Assembly (NCBI GenBank): GCA_002360455.1
Contig: DEQQ01000028.1
Location: 1 to 47,870 of the forward strand
Direction: 5' to 3'
Source: Saprospiraceae bacterium UBA3362
GTDB taxonomy: Bacteria; Bacteroidota; Bacteroidia; Chitinophagales; Saprospiraceae
DNA: 47,870 nt
The position numbers and the translations under genes were made by a program. Shown here piece by piece: positions 26,601 to 33,752 of the stretch. The notes under the pieces were generated by a model. The model was not told where the DNA came from. It searched no databases and was given only the letters and a program-made list of their open reading frames with translations. Position 1 is the stretch's first letter, and the number at the start of each line of letters is the position of its first letter.

Positions 26601-26798
26601 ACTTACAGTAAGTTTGGGAAAATGGGTAAAAAAACTCAAATCAACATCTTTGAATTCAAGAGTTCCATTTATTTGTTTATTTGCCTCCGTTTTTATTTTA
26701 TTTTGGATCTCTTTTTTGTAAAGCAATGGGACTAAAACTGCGGCCAGTAAAAGAACAAGAAAAAACAGAGATAGCCATTTTACAATTGATTTGATCAT
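23670..26798 (-). CDS. AsmA-family envelope protein
   Basis: 1042 residues. One N-terminal membrane helix (WLSLFFLVLLLAAVLVPLL) is followed by the AsmA start pattern with KIKTEANKQINGTLEFKDVDLSFFTHFPKL. A long series of beta-rich modules follows (LNNIELRS, FDLDGALINI, and later MQFSPQAINLNSSQLKLGKSDLELKG). The AsmA-like C-terminal part includes FNGVYNSQNHEKPSFDIKYE and FNSTFVANGSLGKNMMPDL. Proteins of this class are inner-membrane-anchored periplasmic bridges implicated in lipid transport to the outer membrane. The last 108 residues are a highly charged coiled coil with a repeated AEDSLR segment. It is the first gene of an operon with the hexapeptide acyltransferase. Confidence 0.9.
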   Translation of the reverse strand: MIKSIVKWLSLFFLVLLLAAVLVPLLYKKEIQNKIKTEANKQINGTLEFKDVDLSFFTHFPKLTVSLNNIELRSFATVDSSILFSAKKCSVSLPFWSLFELDKGFTIQSFDLDGALINIISTKEGQANYNITKSDSSSASNSNSNLNLKLQKYSFTNCEINYIDRSADGMIIQLKNLNHTGKGDFNNKIFALTTQTKIDSLTAILGGIKYLNRVKLNSTLDLEIDQLNSIYKIKENKFALNELQLAATGEVQMNPDESIKIQMEINNPGNQFKDVFSLLPYAYTKDFAAVKSSGDFSLNGKINGLFDSKKESYPDWNFLLKINNGNIQYPNMPVSLKDLNLDLKSINKGPSKKYHSINIKPLHFILNRNAVDGFLSMDQLEQDPHISGQLKGAFSLQDYKQLIPIDPNVKLEGLIKMDLDFDATQSQVTTAQYNSIKCTGFAEIQQLQYADPTMPLVAIPSMTMQFSPQAINLNSSQLKLGKSDLELKGKINNPLALLYDQQTTEAQLELQSHYFDGNEWLTASEGSTVTSEPTQSSSVLPLAKKLKVNCNAKMNDVRYDTYIVKDVLANMTYDNDVLSIQSGQATVNQNQLKIDGQLNRLLGFGLQNELLEGTLNIKAQQFDLSKFFTGGDATRITNTSTTTEEPFLVPEGMKMDINFVIDQFQYDKLKLNQFKGLLNIANEMIEMHDMSSQTMGGSMIFNGVYNSQNHEKPSFDIKYEIQKFQFPKAFESILTFQKLAPVAQFVEGVFNSTFVANGSLGKNMMPDLNTINIGGLIETINAAVKGFKPIEGLADKLNIAELKTISLENTKNWFTVENGTVTLKEIKKTMKDIDMTLQGTHKISGPMDYQFKFRIPRSKFNQNPVGSTAEKGLDYLKNMGSKVGINIDNGTHVNVAVTMSGPMKDPKFNVKLLGADGESLESSGKTLLQEAGKKAEDSLRTIAQKELDKAKQKAMEQAQRAEDSLRSIAKQKAEEAKNKVLDQAGKELEKHVDSNLVKKGKEVLNDQLGKEAGKVLNEDAKKEMEKAKEKLKNWDPFKKKGG
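23674..23679 (-). promoter_or_regulatory. Strong Shine-Dalgarno site, unusual for this genome
   Basis: Minus-strand AGGAGG lies within the last codons of the AsmA-family gene, 10 nt before the acyltransferase ATG. It is formed by the Gly codons of the KKKGG end. Most other genes here lack such a site. Confidence 0.5.
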
Positions 26799-26923
26799 AT
26801 AGAAAATAATTTTAATGCGAAATTAGTTGTTCATTTAGGATTACTAACGTTTTTGGGTTTATTTTAATTTTTTATTTTAATTAATTTATGGTTAAAATTG
26901 AAAAATAAGCGTTCTTTGCAATA

Positions 26924-28639
26924 GTGAAGTTACTTGAAGTTAACGATTTGTCCATCTCTTTTCCCCAGCAGGGAAAGATAAATTCCGTAGTAAAAAGTCT
27001 CAACTTTAGGTTGAATTCGGCCGAGGTTTTAGGCCTTGTAGGGGAGTCCGGCAGTGGGAAAACAGTAAGCGCCATGAGTGTCATGCGGCTATTGCCGGAA
27101 AACGCGATTTACTCGTCCGGTAACATCTTTTTTTATGAAGACTCAGAAAATAAGGTCGATCTGCTTAAGATTTCCGATGAGAAAATGAGAGCTTATCGCG
27201 GGGCAAAGATTTCTATGATCTTTCAAGAGCCAATGTCTTCCTTAAATCCGCTATTGACCTGTGGGTTTCAAGCGGGCGAAGGTCTTTTAGCTCATGGATT
27301 ATGTGCAAAAAATGAGCTCAAGGATAAAGTAAGTTATTGGTTTGAGAAAGTTGGACTCACAGAGGTAGATAGGGTGTATAAAGCCTACCCTCATCAATTA
27401 TCCGGAGGTCAACTTCAAAGGGTACTCATCGCTCTGGCTTTGGTATGCCAACCCAAAATAGTGATTGCAGATGAACCGACTACTGCACTTGATGTCTCTA
27501 TTCAACGAAAGATAATTGATCTTTTGCTAAGCCTAAAACAAGAATTGGACTTAAGCATGATTTTTATTTCACATGACCTCAATGTCATAAACTTGTTGGC
27601 AGATCGAGTATTGGTGATGAAAGATGGCGAAAAGGTAGAAGAAAATGCAACAAGTGAACTGTTCCAAAATCCACAGCATTATTATACCCAAGGATTGATT
27701 CATAGCAGACCCCCTATTTCCAAAAAAATAAGGATTTTGCCCACAGTGCAAGATTTTTTAAAGTCAAAAGACGTTAGCAGATTTTATGATGATACCAATG
27801 TGATCCATTCTACGGAGCAGGATAGAAAAGTGAACGAACTTAAGTTAAAACCGGTGCTGCTTCAAGTTGAAAAGCTGAATGTAAAATATGTGAAATCCAG
27901 GAATTGGTGGGGAACAGTCAAAGAAGAGCATCATGCTCTTGTTGATTTTGGTTTTAGTTTGTATCCCAATGAAGTCATTGGATTGGTAGGGGAGTCGGGA
28001 AGTGGAAAATCCACCGCAGGAAAGGCATTATTGCAACTTATTCCTTCTAGTTCGGGTACTGTTCGCTATGGATCAAAATATTTGGATCAACTCAGTCCCG
28101 GAGAATTGAGACCTTTGAGGAAGGAGTTGCAGATTATTTTTCAGGATCCCTATTCGTCTTTGAACCCTAGGATTAAGATTGGAGAGGCCATTACAGAACC
28201 GATGATGGTTCATGGAATAGGGAAAAATAGAAAAGAAAGAGTTGAACAGATGGTGCAACTTTTGGAAGAGGTAGGATTGGAGGCCGATCATGCAGAGAGA
28301 TATCCCCATCAGTTTTCAGGCGGGCAGAGGCAGAGAATTTGTATAGCCAGATGTTTAGGACTCAAGCCCAAATTTATAGTTTGTGATGAGGCGGTATCCG
28401 CATTGGACGTTTCTGTGCAAGCTCAAGTCCTCAATTTATTGCAGACCCTCAAAGAGAAACATGGCTTAAGCTATCTTTTTATTACACATGATTTGTCTGT
28501 AGTCAACTTCATTGCAGACCGGATTTTGGTGTTAAAAAATGGACGTATAGTAGAACAGGGCAAGACCTATGAAATCATGAATTCGCCCCGAGAGAACTAT
28601 ACCAAACAGTTGCTTGAAGCCATTCCCCACTTGGTATAA
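26924..28639 (+). CDS. ABC transporter protein with two ATPase domains, peptide/nickel type
   Basis: 571 residues. Two complete nucleotide-binding domains are fused. The first has Walker A GESGSGKT, FQEPMSSLNPLLTCG, signature LSGGQLQRV and Walker B IVIADEPTTALD. The second has GESGSGKST, FQDPYSSLNPRIKIG, FSGGQRQR and FIVCDEAVSALD, with Ala where Pro is usual. The arrangement matches the DppD-DppF fusion used for oligopeptide or nickel import, or for peptide export in related systems. No permease or binding-protein gene is beside it. The start is GTG 26924: a stop lies five codons upstream in frame, no ATG is available, and the peptide (M)KLLEVNDLSISF fits the family. Confidence 0.92.
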   Translation: MKLLEVNDLSISFPQQGKINSVVKSLNFRLNSAEVLGLVGESGSGKTVSAMSVMRLLPENAIYSSGNIFFYEDSENKVDLLKISDEKMRAYRGAKISMIFQEPMSSLNPLLTCGFQAGEGLLAHGLCAKNELKDKVSYWFEKVGLTEVDRVYKAYPHQLSGGQLQRVLIALALVCQPKIVIADEPTTALDVSIQRKIIDLLLSLKQELDLSMIFISHDLNVINLLADRVLVMKDGEKVEENATSELFQNPQHYYTQGLIHSRPPISKKIRILPTVQDFLKSKDVSRFYDDTNVIHSTEQDRKVNELKLKPVLLQVEKLNVKYVKSRNWWGTVKEEHHALVDFGFSLYPNEVIGLVGESGSGKSTAGKALLQLIPSSSGTVRYGSKYLDQLSPGELRPLRKELQIIFQDPYSSLNPRIKIGEAITEPMMVHGIGKNRKERVEQMVQLLEEVGLEADHAERYPHQFSGGQRQRICIARCLGLKPKFIVCDEAVSALDVSVQAQVLNLLQTLKEKHGLSYLFITHDLSVVNFIADRILVLKNGRIVEQGKTYEIMNSPRENYTKQLLEAIPHLV

Positions 28640-28687
28640 GCAGTAAAGAATTAAGCTTCTTTTAACTAAAAAAAACTTGAAACATCA

Positions 28688-28695
28688 TATTTTTG
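28688..28695 (+). promoter_or_regulatory. -7 box of the thioredoxin-like lipoprotein gene
   Basis: TATTTTTG is a perfect TAnnTTTG, 18 nt before the ATG. The -33 element is not clear. Confidence 0.5.
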
Positions 28696-28713
28696 CCTAA
28701 ACTTTAAAATAAA

Positions 28714-29232
28714 ATGATCAAATTCTTTTCTTCATTTGTGGGAATATGTTCCCTTTTCGCCTTATTTACTGTGCAATCTTGTGCACAAGGTGGCTCCTCC
28801 AATTCATCCTATACAGCAGGGAATGAGGGATGGTTAGTCAACTTGGATGAAGCTTTTGAGAAGTCACGCAAAACCGGAAAGCCGGTGATGGCAAATTTTA
28901 CAGGCAGTGATTGGTGTGGTTGGTGTAAAAGGCTTACCGCAGCAGTTTTTTCGAAACCCGAATTCAAAGAATGGGCTGACAAAAATGTTATACTCTTAGA
29001 GCTTGATTATCCAAGATTCAAACAACTGCCGGCCAATATTCAACAGCAGAATCAATCAATGCAGCAGTTTTTCCAAATCAGAGGATATCCTACGGTTTGT
29101 GTTTTTGATATAACTAAAGATACCCAAAAGAAACAGTATCAGTTTGCCGAATTGGGAAGAACAGGTTACAGACCAACAGTCGCAGAATTTACAGGGGATG
29201 TTGACAGAATGTTAGCCAATAGAAAAAAATAA
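28714..29232 (+). CDS. Thioredoxin-fold lipoprotein
   Basis: 172 residues. The lipobox TVQSC (Cys23) follows a hydrophobic signal. The thioredoxin-like domain has GKPVMANFTGSDWCGWCKRL with the redox pair CGWC, and RGYPTVCVFD with the cis-proline loop. This is the thioredoxin_7/DsbE-like group, expected to be exported, lipidated and active in disulfide exchange or reduction in the envelope. It lies beside the nos locus but has its own promoter and a strong terminator, so a role in keeping cytochrome or copper-site cysteines reduced is only inference. Confidence 0.87.
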   Translation: MIKFFSSFVGICSLFALFTVQSCAQGGSSNSSYTAGNEGWLVNLDEAFEKSRKTGKPVMANFTGSDWCGWCKRLTAAVFSKPEFKEWADKNVILLELDYPRFKQLPANIQQQNQSMQQFFQIRGYPTVCVFDITKDTQKKQYQFAELGRTGYRPTVAEFTGDVDRMLANRKK

Positions 29233-29252
29233 AATCTCCAATAGAGTTAAAT

Positions 29253-29286
29253 AAAAAAGCCTTGCTCAGAAATGCAAGGCTTTTTT
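29253..29286. terminator. Bidirectional intrinsic terminator
   Basis: AAAAAAGCCTTGC (29253-29265) pairs perfectly with GCAAGGCTTTTTT (29274-29286), with an 8-nt loop. The A and T tracts make it function on both strands. It serves the thioredoxin-like gene and the convergent fasciclin gene. Confidence 0.9.
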
Positions 29287-29327
29287 ATTTTATTTAATAC
29301 GGCTCTTTTGTTGTAAATCTATAGAAA

Positions 29328-29885
29328 TTATTTAGCTAAAAGAACGTCATTAATGACATGAATGACACCGTTGGATGTATTTACCGAGCCAACAATTTCG
29401 CTTCCATTGACAAAGGTTTTGCCATCTTTTTTAGTAATTTTAATTTTTTGTCCACTCACTTGTTCGAACTCTTGACCGTCTTGGAACATGTCGGTTTTGA
29501 GCACTCCTACGTATGTGTGATACTCCAAAATGGATTTAAGATCATCTTTCTTTTCAGGCTTTAATAAACCTTCAACGGTTCCGGCAGGAAGTTTTGCAAA
29601 AGCAGCATTTGTTGGAGCGAATACCGTGAAAGGCCCTGCATTGCTAAGAGCGTCAACCAATCCGGCTGCCTTTACCGCTGTAACAAGGGTACTGTGATCT
29701 GCACTTTTAACTGCTACTTGTACAATATTCGGATTGGAAACATCATCTTGAACTCCGGATTGACCAACCATATCTTGGGCAGCGGACGCATTGGAAGCAG
29801 TCTCATTGGTTTTGTTTCCAGTGTTAGAATTGCAGGCAAAAATTACCGTTGCGCAAAGAAGAATTACTTTAAAAATATTTTTCAT
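29328..29885 (-). CDS. Fasciclin (FAS1) domain lipoprotein
   Basis: 185 residues. The signal KNIFKVILLCATVIFAC ends in a lipobox (Cys17 or nearby). A Ser/Asn/Thr-rich linker leads to a single FAS1 domain: GLVDALSNAGPFTVFAPTN, AAFAKLPAGTVEGLL, ILEYHTYVG and, at the end, SNGVIHVINDVLL. FAS1 domains mediate adhesion or protein contact; the role in bacteria is mostly unknown. The start at ATG 29885 is preferred over an upstream TTG (29930) because the promoter box lies at 29903-29910. It is transcribed divergently from the cytochrome c/nosZ pair, with a matching regulator palindrome, so it should be co-expressed with N2O reduction. Confidence 0.88.
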   Translation of the reverse strand: MKNIFKVILLCATVIFACNSNTGNKTNETASNASAAQDMVGQSGVQDDVSNPNIVQVAVKSADHSTLVTAVKAAGLVDALSNAGPFTVFAPTNAAFAKLPAGTVEGLLKPEKKDDLKSILEYHTYVGVLKTDMFQDGQEFEQVSGQKIKITKKDGKTFVNGSEIVGSVNTSNGVIHVINDVLLAK

Positions 29886-29902
29886 GATTAAGGATTTTCG
29901 TA

Positions 29903-29948
29903 CAAAATAATCTCCTTTTCCAAGCTCCAATTATGATTTTGGTCATAA
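29903..29948 (-). promoter_or_regulatory. Crp/Fnr-type operator and promoter of the fasciclin gene
   Basis: The palindrome TTATGA-N6-TCATAA (29931-29948) is perfect. The minus-strand box TTATTTTG (29903-29910, one mismatch to TAnnTTTG) starts 29.5 nt from its centre, putting the operator near -42 of the start site. That is the class II position used by Crp/Fnr activators. Confidence 0.65.
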
Positions 29949-29988
29949 TGACTTTGTTTTTTGCAAATCATTCACACAAAATTAAATG

Positions 29989-30036
29989 TTTTATGACTAT
30001 GATCATAAAACTACAATAGAGGCTATCAGAAATTTG
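29989..30036 (+). promoter_or_regulatory. Crp/Fnr-type operator and promoter of the cytochrome c-nosZ genes
   Basis: TTTTATGA-N6-TCATAAAA (29989-30010) is a perfect palindrome with 8-bp arms. The box GAAATTTG (30029-30036, one mismatch) starts 29.5 nt from the centre, the same spacing as on the other strand for the fasciclin gene. No normal -33 element is needed in this arrangement. Confidence 0.7.
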
Positions 30037-30052
30037 CTCAAAATAAAAAAAT

Positions 30053-30535
30053 ATGAATTTCAAATTATCCCTTTTACTATTGACATTTATAGTAGTTTTA
30101 ACTGCTTGCGAGAACAAAAAAGACAAAATTTCTAAGACTGTTGGTGGAGACGCAGCAAGTGCAACGCCTACAACAGAAAATTATGATCCTAAGCGAGGCG
30201 AAGGAAAGTATACTGAAGCAAGTTTGAACCTTGGAGCCACAATTGATGATGCTATGGCAGAATCGGGCAGCAAAATCCAAGGAGTAAAATGTTCTTCATG
30301 TCACAAGTTGGGTACAGAAAAATTGGTTGGCCCGGGATGGAAAGGAGTGACTACAAGAAGAACTCCAAGTTGGATTATGAACTTCATCACTAACCCTGAT
30401 CCTATGATTAATAAAGATCCGGAGTTGCAAGCTCAACTTGAGCTGTGTTTAGTGAGAATGCCAAATCAAAATCTTACCGATGATGATGCAAGACATGTTC
30501 TTGAATTCATGAGAAAAAATGATGCAGCTAAATAA
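30053..30535 (+). CDS. Monoheme cytochrome c lipoprotein of the nos locus
   Basis: 160 residues. The lipobox VLTAC (Cys19) follows a signal peptide. After a flexible linker the class I cytochrome c domain has the single heme motif CSSCH (near residue 82), KLVGPGWKGV, and the axial-ligand Met in LCLVRMPNQNLTDDDARHVL. It would be an envelope-anchored electron donor to nitrous oxide reductase, consistent with its place 37 bp upstream of nosZ and shared promoter. Cytochromes in this position are usual for clade II nos operons of Bacteroidota. Confidence 0.92.
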   Translation: MNFKLSLLLLTFIVVLTACENKKDKISKTVGGDAASATPTTENYDPKRGEGKYTEASLNLGATIDDAMAESGSKIQGVKCSSCHKLGTEKLVGPGWKGVTTRRTPSWIMNFITNPDPMINKDPELQAQLELCLVRMPNQNLTDDDARHVLEFMRKNDAAK

Positions 30536-30572
30536 GTAGAAACAATTATTCCTTACATATAAATTCGATTTT

Positions 30573-32570
30573 ATGAAGTCAAAAATATTTTATGGATTTC
30601 TCCTTTTGGGGGCCATAAACCTTATTAGTTCATGCAAACCAAAAAATCCAAGTACATCATTAGGGGCTGATGTAGCATCCAAAGCTTATGTACCGCCAGG
30701 AAAGCATGATGAGTATTATAACTTTGTGAGTGGTGGATTCAGTGGGCAAATGTCCGTTTATGGTTTGCCAAGTGGTAGATTACTCCGTGTTGTTCCTGTT
30801 TTTTCTGTTGATCCGGAGAAAGGCTGGGGATATAGTGAAGAAACAAAACCAATGCTTACAACTTCCCATGGATTTGTGCCTTGGGATGATCTTCATCATA
30901 CAGAGCTATCTCAAACTAACGGCGAAATCAATGGAAAATGGATTTTTGCAAATGCCAATAATACTCCGAGATTGGCGAGAATAGATTTAAAAACTTTTAG
31001 AACTGCAGAAATTATAGAATTGCCTAACAGCGGTGGAAATCACAGCTCTCCTTTTGGTACAGAAAATTCCGAATATATCGTGGCAGGAACTAGATTTAGT
31101 GTTCCTCCTGATAATGTTAATGGAGACGTGCCTATCAGTTCATATAAGCAAAACTTTAAGGGTCACATCAGTTTTGTGAGTGTGAATCAAGAGTCAGGAG
31201 AAATGAATATAGCATTTCAATTAAAAACTCCGGGTGTAAATTTCGATTTGGCTCGCTGCGGTAGAGCAAAATCTCATGGATGGTTTTTCTTCTCGTGCTA
31301 TAATACAGAACAAGCCAATACCCTGTTAGAAGTAAACGCTTCTCAAAAGGATAAAGATTTTATTATGGCAGTGAACTGGAAGAAAGCCGAAGAATATCTT
31401 AAAGCAGGAAAGGGGCAAAAAGTGACCGCCAAATATGCTCACAATGTATACGATGAAAAGACACATTCTGCTACTTCAAAAATGATGAATGAAGTTACAG
31501 TTTTGGATGTCTCTGAACTTAAGGATATTTGTTATATGATTCCATGTCCGAAATCACCTCATGGTTGCGATGTTGATCCAACAGGGGAGTACATCGTAGG
31601 AAGTGGTAAACTGGCAGCATTGATTCCGGTGTTTAGTTTCGATAAATTGCAAAAAGCGATAGCAGATAAAGCTTATGATGGAGAGTACGAAGGGATTCCT
31701 GTTGTAAAATATGAAGCCGCATTATACGGAGAAGTAAAGAAACCCGGTCTAGGACCTTTACACACAGAATTTGACGGCAAAGGAAACGCCTACACTTCAT
31801 TCTTTGTGTCTTCTGAAGTTGTTAAATGGAATATCAAAGATTTGGCAGTTGTGGACAGAGTTCCTACTTTTTATTCTGTAGGTCACCTTTGCGTTCCGGG
31901 TGGAAACACTCGTAAGCCTTCACCAAAATATTTGATCGCTTATAATAAAATCACAAAAGACAGATATTTACCAACAGGACCTGAGTTAAGTCAAAGTGCA
32001 CAATTGTATGATATCAGTGGTGATAAGATGCAGATGATTTTGGATTTTCCAACAATTGGAGAACCGCATTATGCTCAAGCAGCACCTGCTGAATTAATTA
32101 AAAACAATGGTCAATTGAAAATATTCAAAATTGCTGATAATTCTCACCCTTATGTTGCCAAAGGAGAAGGAGAATCAAAAGTAGTAAGAGAAGGAAATAA
32201 GGTTCATGTCTACATGACATCCATCAGATCTCATTTTTCTCCTGACAATATTGAAGGAGTGCGACTGGGAGATGAAGTGTATTTCCATATTACAAATCTT
32301 GAGCAAGATTGGGACGTACCTCACGGCTTTGCAGTTAAAGGTGCAAACAATGCTGAATTGTTGATTATGCCGGGAGAAACCACTACATTAAAATGGGTTC
32401 CGGATAGAACCGGCATATTCCCTATGTACTGTACAGATTTCTGTAGTGCATTGCATCAAGAGATGCAAGGATATGTGCGAGTATCTCCTGCAGGAAGTAA
32501 GACTGCTTTAAGTTTTAGCGTTGGAAAGAATTCTAACCCTGAAGAAGCAAAAGGAACCGAATCTAAATAG
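30573..32570 (+). CDS. nosZ: Nitrous oxide reductase, clade II type
   Basis: 665 residues. It reduces N2O to N2 in the envelope. The N-terminus is a Sec/lipoprotein signal (LISSC, Cys21) without a twin-arginine motif, which marks the clade II (atypical) form. The beta-propeller carries candidate Cu-Z histidines: DDLHHTE (108, 109), SPHGCD (330), GPLHTEF (397), VGHLC (438) and GEPHYAQ (499). The C-terminal cupredoxin domain has His584 in PHGFAV and the Cu-A set C620-x3-C624-x3-H628-x2-M631 (YCTDFCSALHQEM). All key ligands are present, so the enzyme looks functional. It follows the cytochrome c gene and ends in a terminator at 32587. Confidence 0.97.
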   Translation: MKSKIFYGFLLLGAINLISSCKPKNPSTSLGADVASKAYVPPGKHDEYYNFVSGGFSGQMSVYGLPSGRLLRVVPVFSVDPEKGWGYSEETKPMLTTSHGFVPWDDLHHTELSQTNGEINGKWIFANANNTPRLARIDLKTFRTAEIIELPNSGGNHSSPFGTENSEYIVAGTRFSVPPDNVNGDVPISSYKQNFKGHISFVSVNQESGEMNIAFQLKTPGVNFDLARCGRAKSHGWFFFSCYNTEQANTLLEVNASQKDKDFIMAVNWKKAEEYLKAGKGQKVTAKYAHNVYDEKTHSATSKMMNEVTVLDVSELKDICYMIPCPKSPHGCDVDPTGEYIVGSGKLAALIPVFSFDKLQKAIADKAYDGEYEGIPVVKYEAALYGEVKKPGLGPLHTEFDGKGNAYTSFFVSSEVVKWNIKDLAVVDRVPTFYSVGHLCVPGGNTRKPSPKYLIAYNKITKDRYLPTGPELSQSAQLYDISGDKMQMILDFPTIGEPHYAQAAPAELIKNNGQLKIFKIADNSHPYVAKGEGESKVVREGNKVHVYMTSIRSHFSPDNIEGVRLGDEVYFHITNLEQDWDVPHGFAVKGANNAELLIMPGETTTLKWVPDRTGIFPMYCTDFCSALHQEMQGYVRVSPAGSKTALSFSVGKNSNPEEAKGTESK

Positions 32571-32586
32571 TTTGTTTTAAATTTTT

Positions 32587-32628
32587 AAAAGGGATGGGAA
32601 TAGAATTATTTTCATCCCTTTTATTTTT
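32587..32628 (+). terminator. Intrinsic terminator after nosZ
   Basis: AAAAGGGATG (32587-32596) pairs perfectly with CATCCCTTTT (32613-32622), with a 16-nt loop. TTTTATTTTTT follows. It would separate most nosZ transcription from the downstream maturation genes. Confidence 0.8.
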
Positions 32629-32736
32629 TCTCATTTTTGATTGAAAAGGATCGCAAATCAAGATCTTTTTTAGATCTATTTGTTTCTTATTTAGGGTTTG
32701 GTTTGAACTCTAAAATTTATTTAAAAAATCTCGATT

Positions 32737-33741
32737 ATGAATTTAGTTTCCAAAAAGATAACAGCGATAGTATTTCTCGCAGGGATATGTATGATTGCAT
32801 CCAATTTTGTTCCGTTATGGAGAATTATTCTTGATGCTCCTCAATATCCTGAAGGATTGAAGCTGCAAATTTTTTCCAATAAAATTGGGGGAGATGTGGA
32901 GATAATAAACGGACTTAATCACTATATAGGAATGAAAACATTGCATGCAGAAGAATTTCCTGAGTTTACGTTCCTGCCTTATTTACTTGTGGGTTTTGGA
33001 ATCGTTGCAATTTTAGTGGCCTTATTTAGAAGAAGGACTTTGTTGCTTTTGTTTTGTTTGAGTTTTGTTGCATTTGGTATCTTGGCCATGATTGATTTTT
33101 GGAGATGGGAATATGTGTATGGGCACAATTTGGATCCCAATGCGGCTATTATTGTTCCGGGAATGGCATATCAACCTCCTTTGATCGGATTTAAACAATT
33201 GTTGAACTTCGGAGCATTTTCTATACCGGATATAGGTGGATGGTTGTTGGTTGTTGCGGGATTATTGATTCTTACGGCCACTGTTTTAGCTTATAATTTA
33301 TTGGATAGATTCTTCAAAAAAACGGCTCCTGTCTCTGTTATGCTAATCTCCCTTAGTATTTTTTCATGCGCACCATCCGGACCAGAAGAAATAAAGATTA
33401 ATAAAGACAATTGCAGTCATTGTAAAATGACAATTGCTGATGCCCATTTTGGAGCAGAAGTTATTACCGATAAGGGAAAAGTTTTTAAGTTTGATGATTT
33501 AAGATGTTTAATTGATTTTATTGCTGAAAATCCCAATGCGGTCTATAAGTCTAAATACGTACATGATTTTACATCAAACAATGTGTTGATTCCTGTAGAG
33601 AGTGCACATTTTCTTCAAGGAGGCTCTATACATAGCCCCATGGGTGGGAATACTGCGGCTTTCAAGTCTGCAGATGAGGCAAAGAAAGTTCAAAATGAGC
33701 TTGGAGCCGAATCCGCTTCTATTCAACAAATATTCAAATAA
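32737..33741 (+). CDS. nosL: Membrane protein fused to a NosL-like copper chaperone
   Basis: 334 residues. Residues 1-195 contain about four membrane helices with a periplasmic loop near 33-80 and a WRWEYVYGHNLDPNAAIIVPG loop, like the separate membrane protein often found beside nosL in Bacteroidota nos loci. From residue about 215 a NosL domain follows: NCSHCKMTIADAHFGAE, the Cu(I)-binding Cys/Met motif, KFDDLRCLIDF, and HFLQGGSIHSPMGG. NosL delivers copper to NosZ. Between the halves, KKTAPVSVMLISLSIFSC (Cys211) looks like a complete lipoprotein signal, as if a lipoprotein gene had been joined in frame to its neighbour. Its own promoter may lie in 32640-32736, where an AGATCT repeat occurs. 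Confidence 0.85.
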   Translation: MNLVSKKITAIVFLAGICMIASNFVPLWRIILDAPQYPEGLKLQIFSNKIGGDVEIINGLNHYIGMKTLHAEEFPEFTFLPYLLVGFGIVAILVALFRRRTLLLLFCLSFVAFGILAMIDFWRWEYVYGHNLDPNAAIIVPGMAYQPPLIGFKQLLNFGAFSIPDIGGWLLVVAGLLILTATVLAYNLLDRFFKKTAPVSVMLISLSIFSCAPSGPEEIKINKDNCSHCKMTIADAHFGAEVITDKGKVFKFDDLRCLIDFIAENPNAVYKSKYVHDFTSNNVLIPVESAHFLQGGSIHSPMGGNTAAFKSADEAKKVQNELGAESASIQQIFK

Positions 33742-33752
33742 CTGATCAAGAA

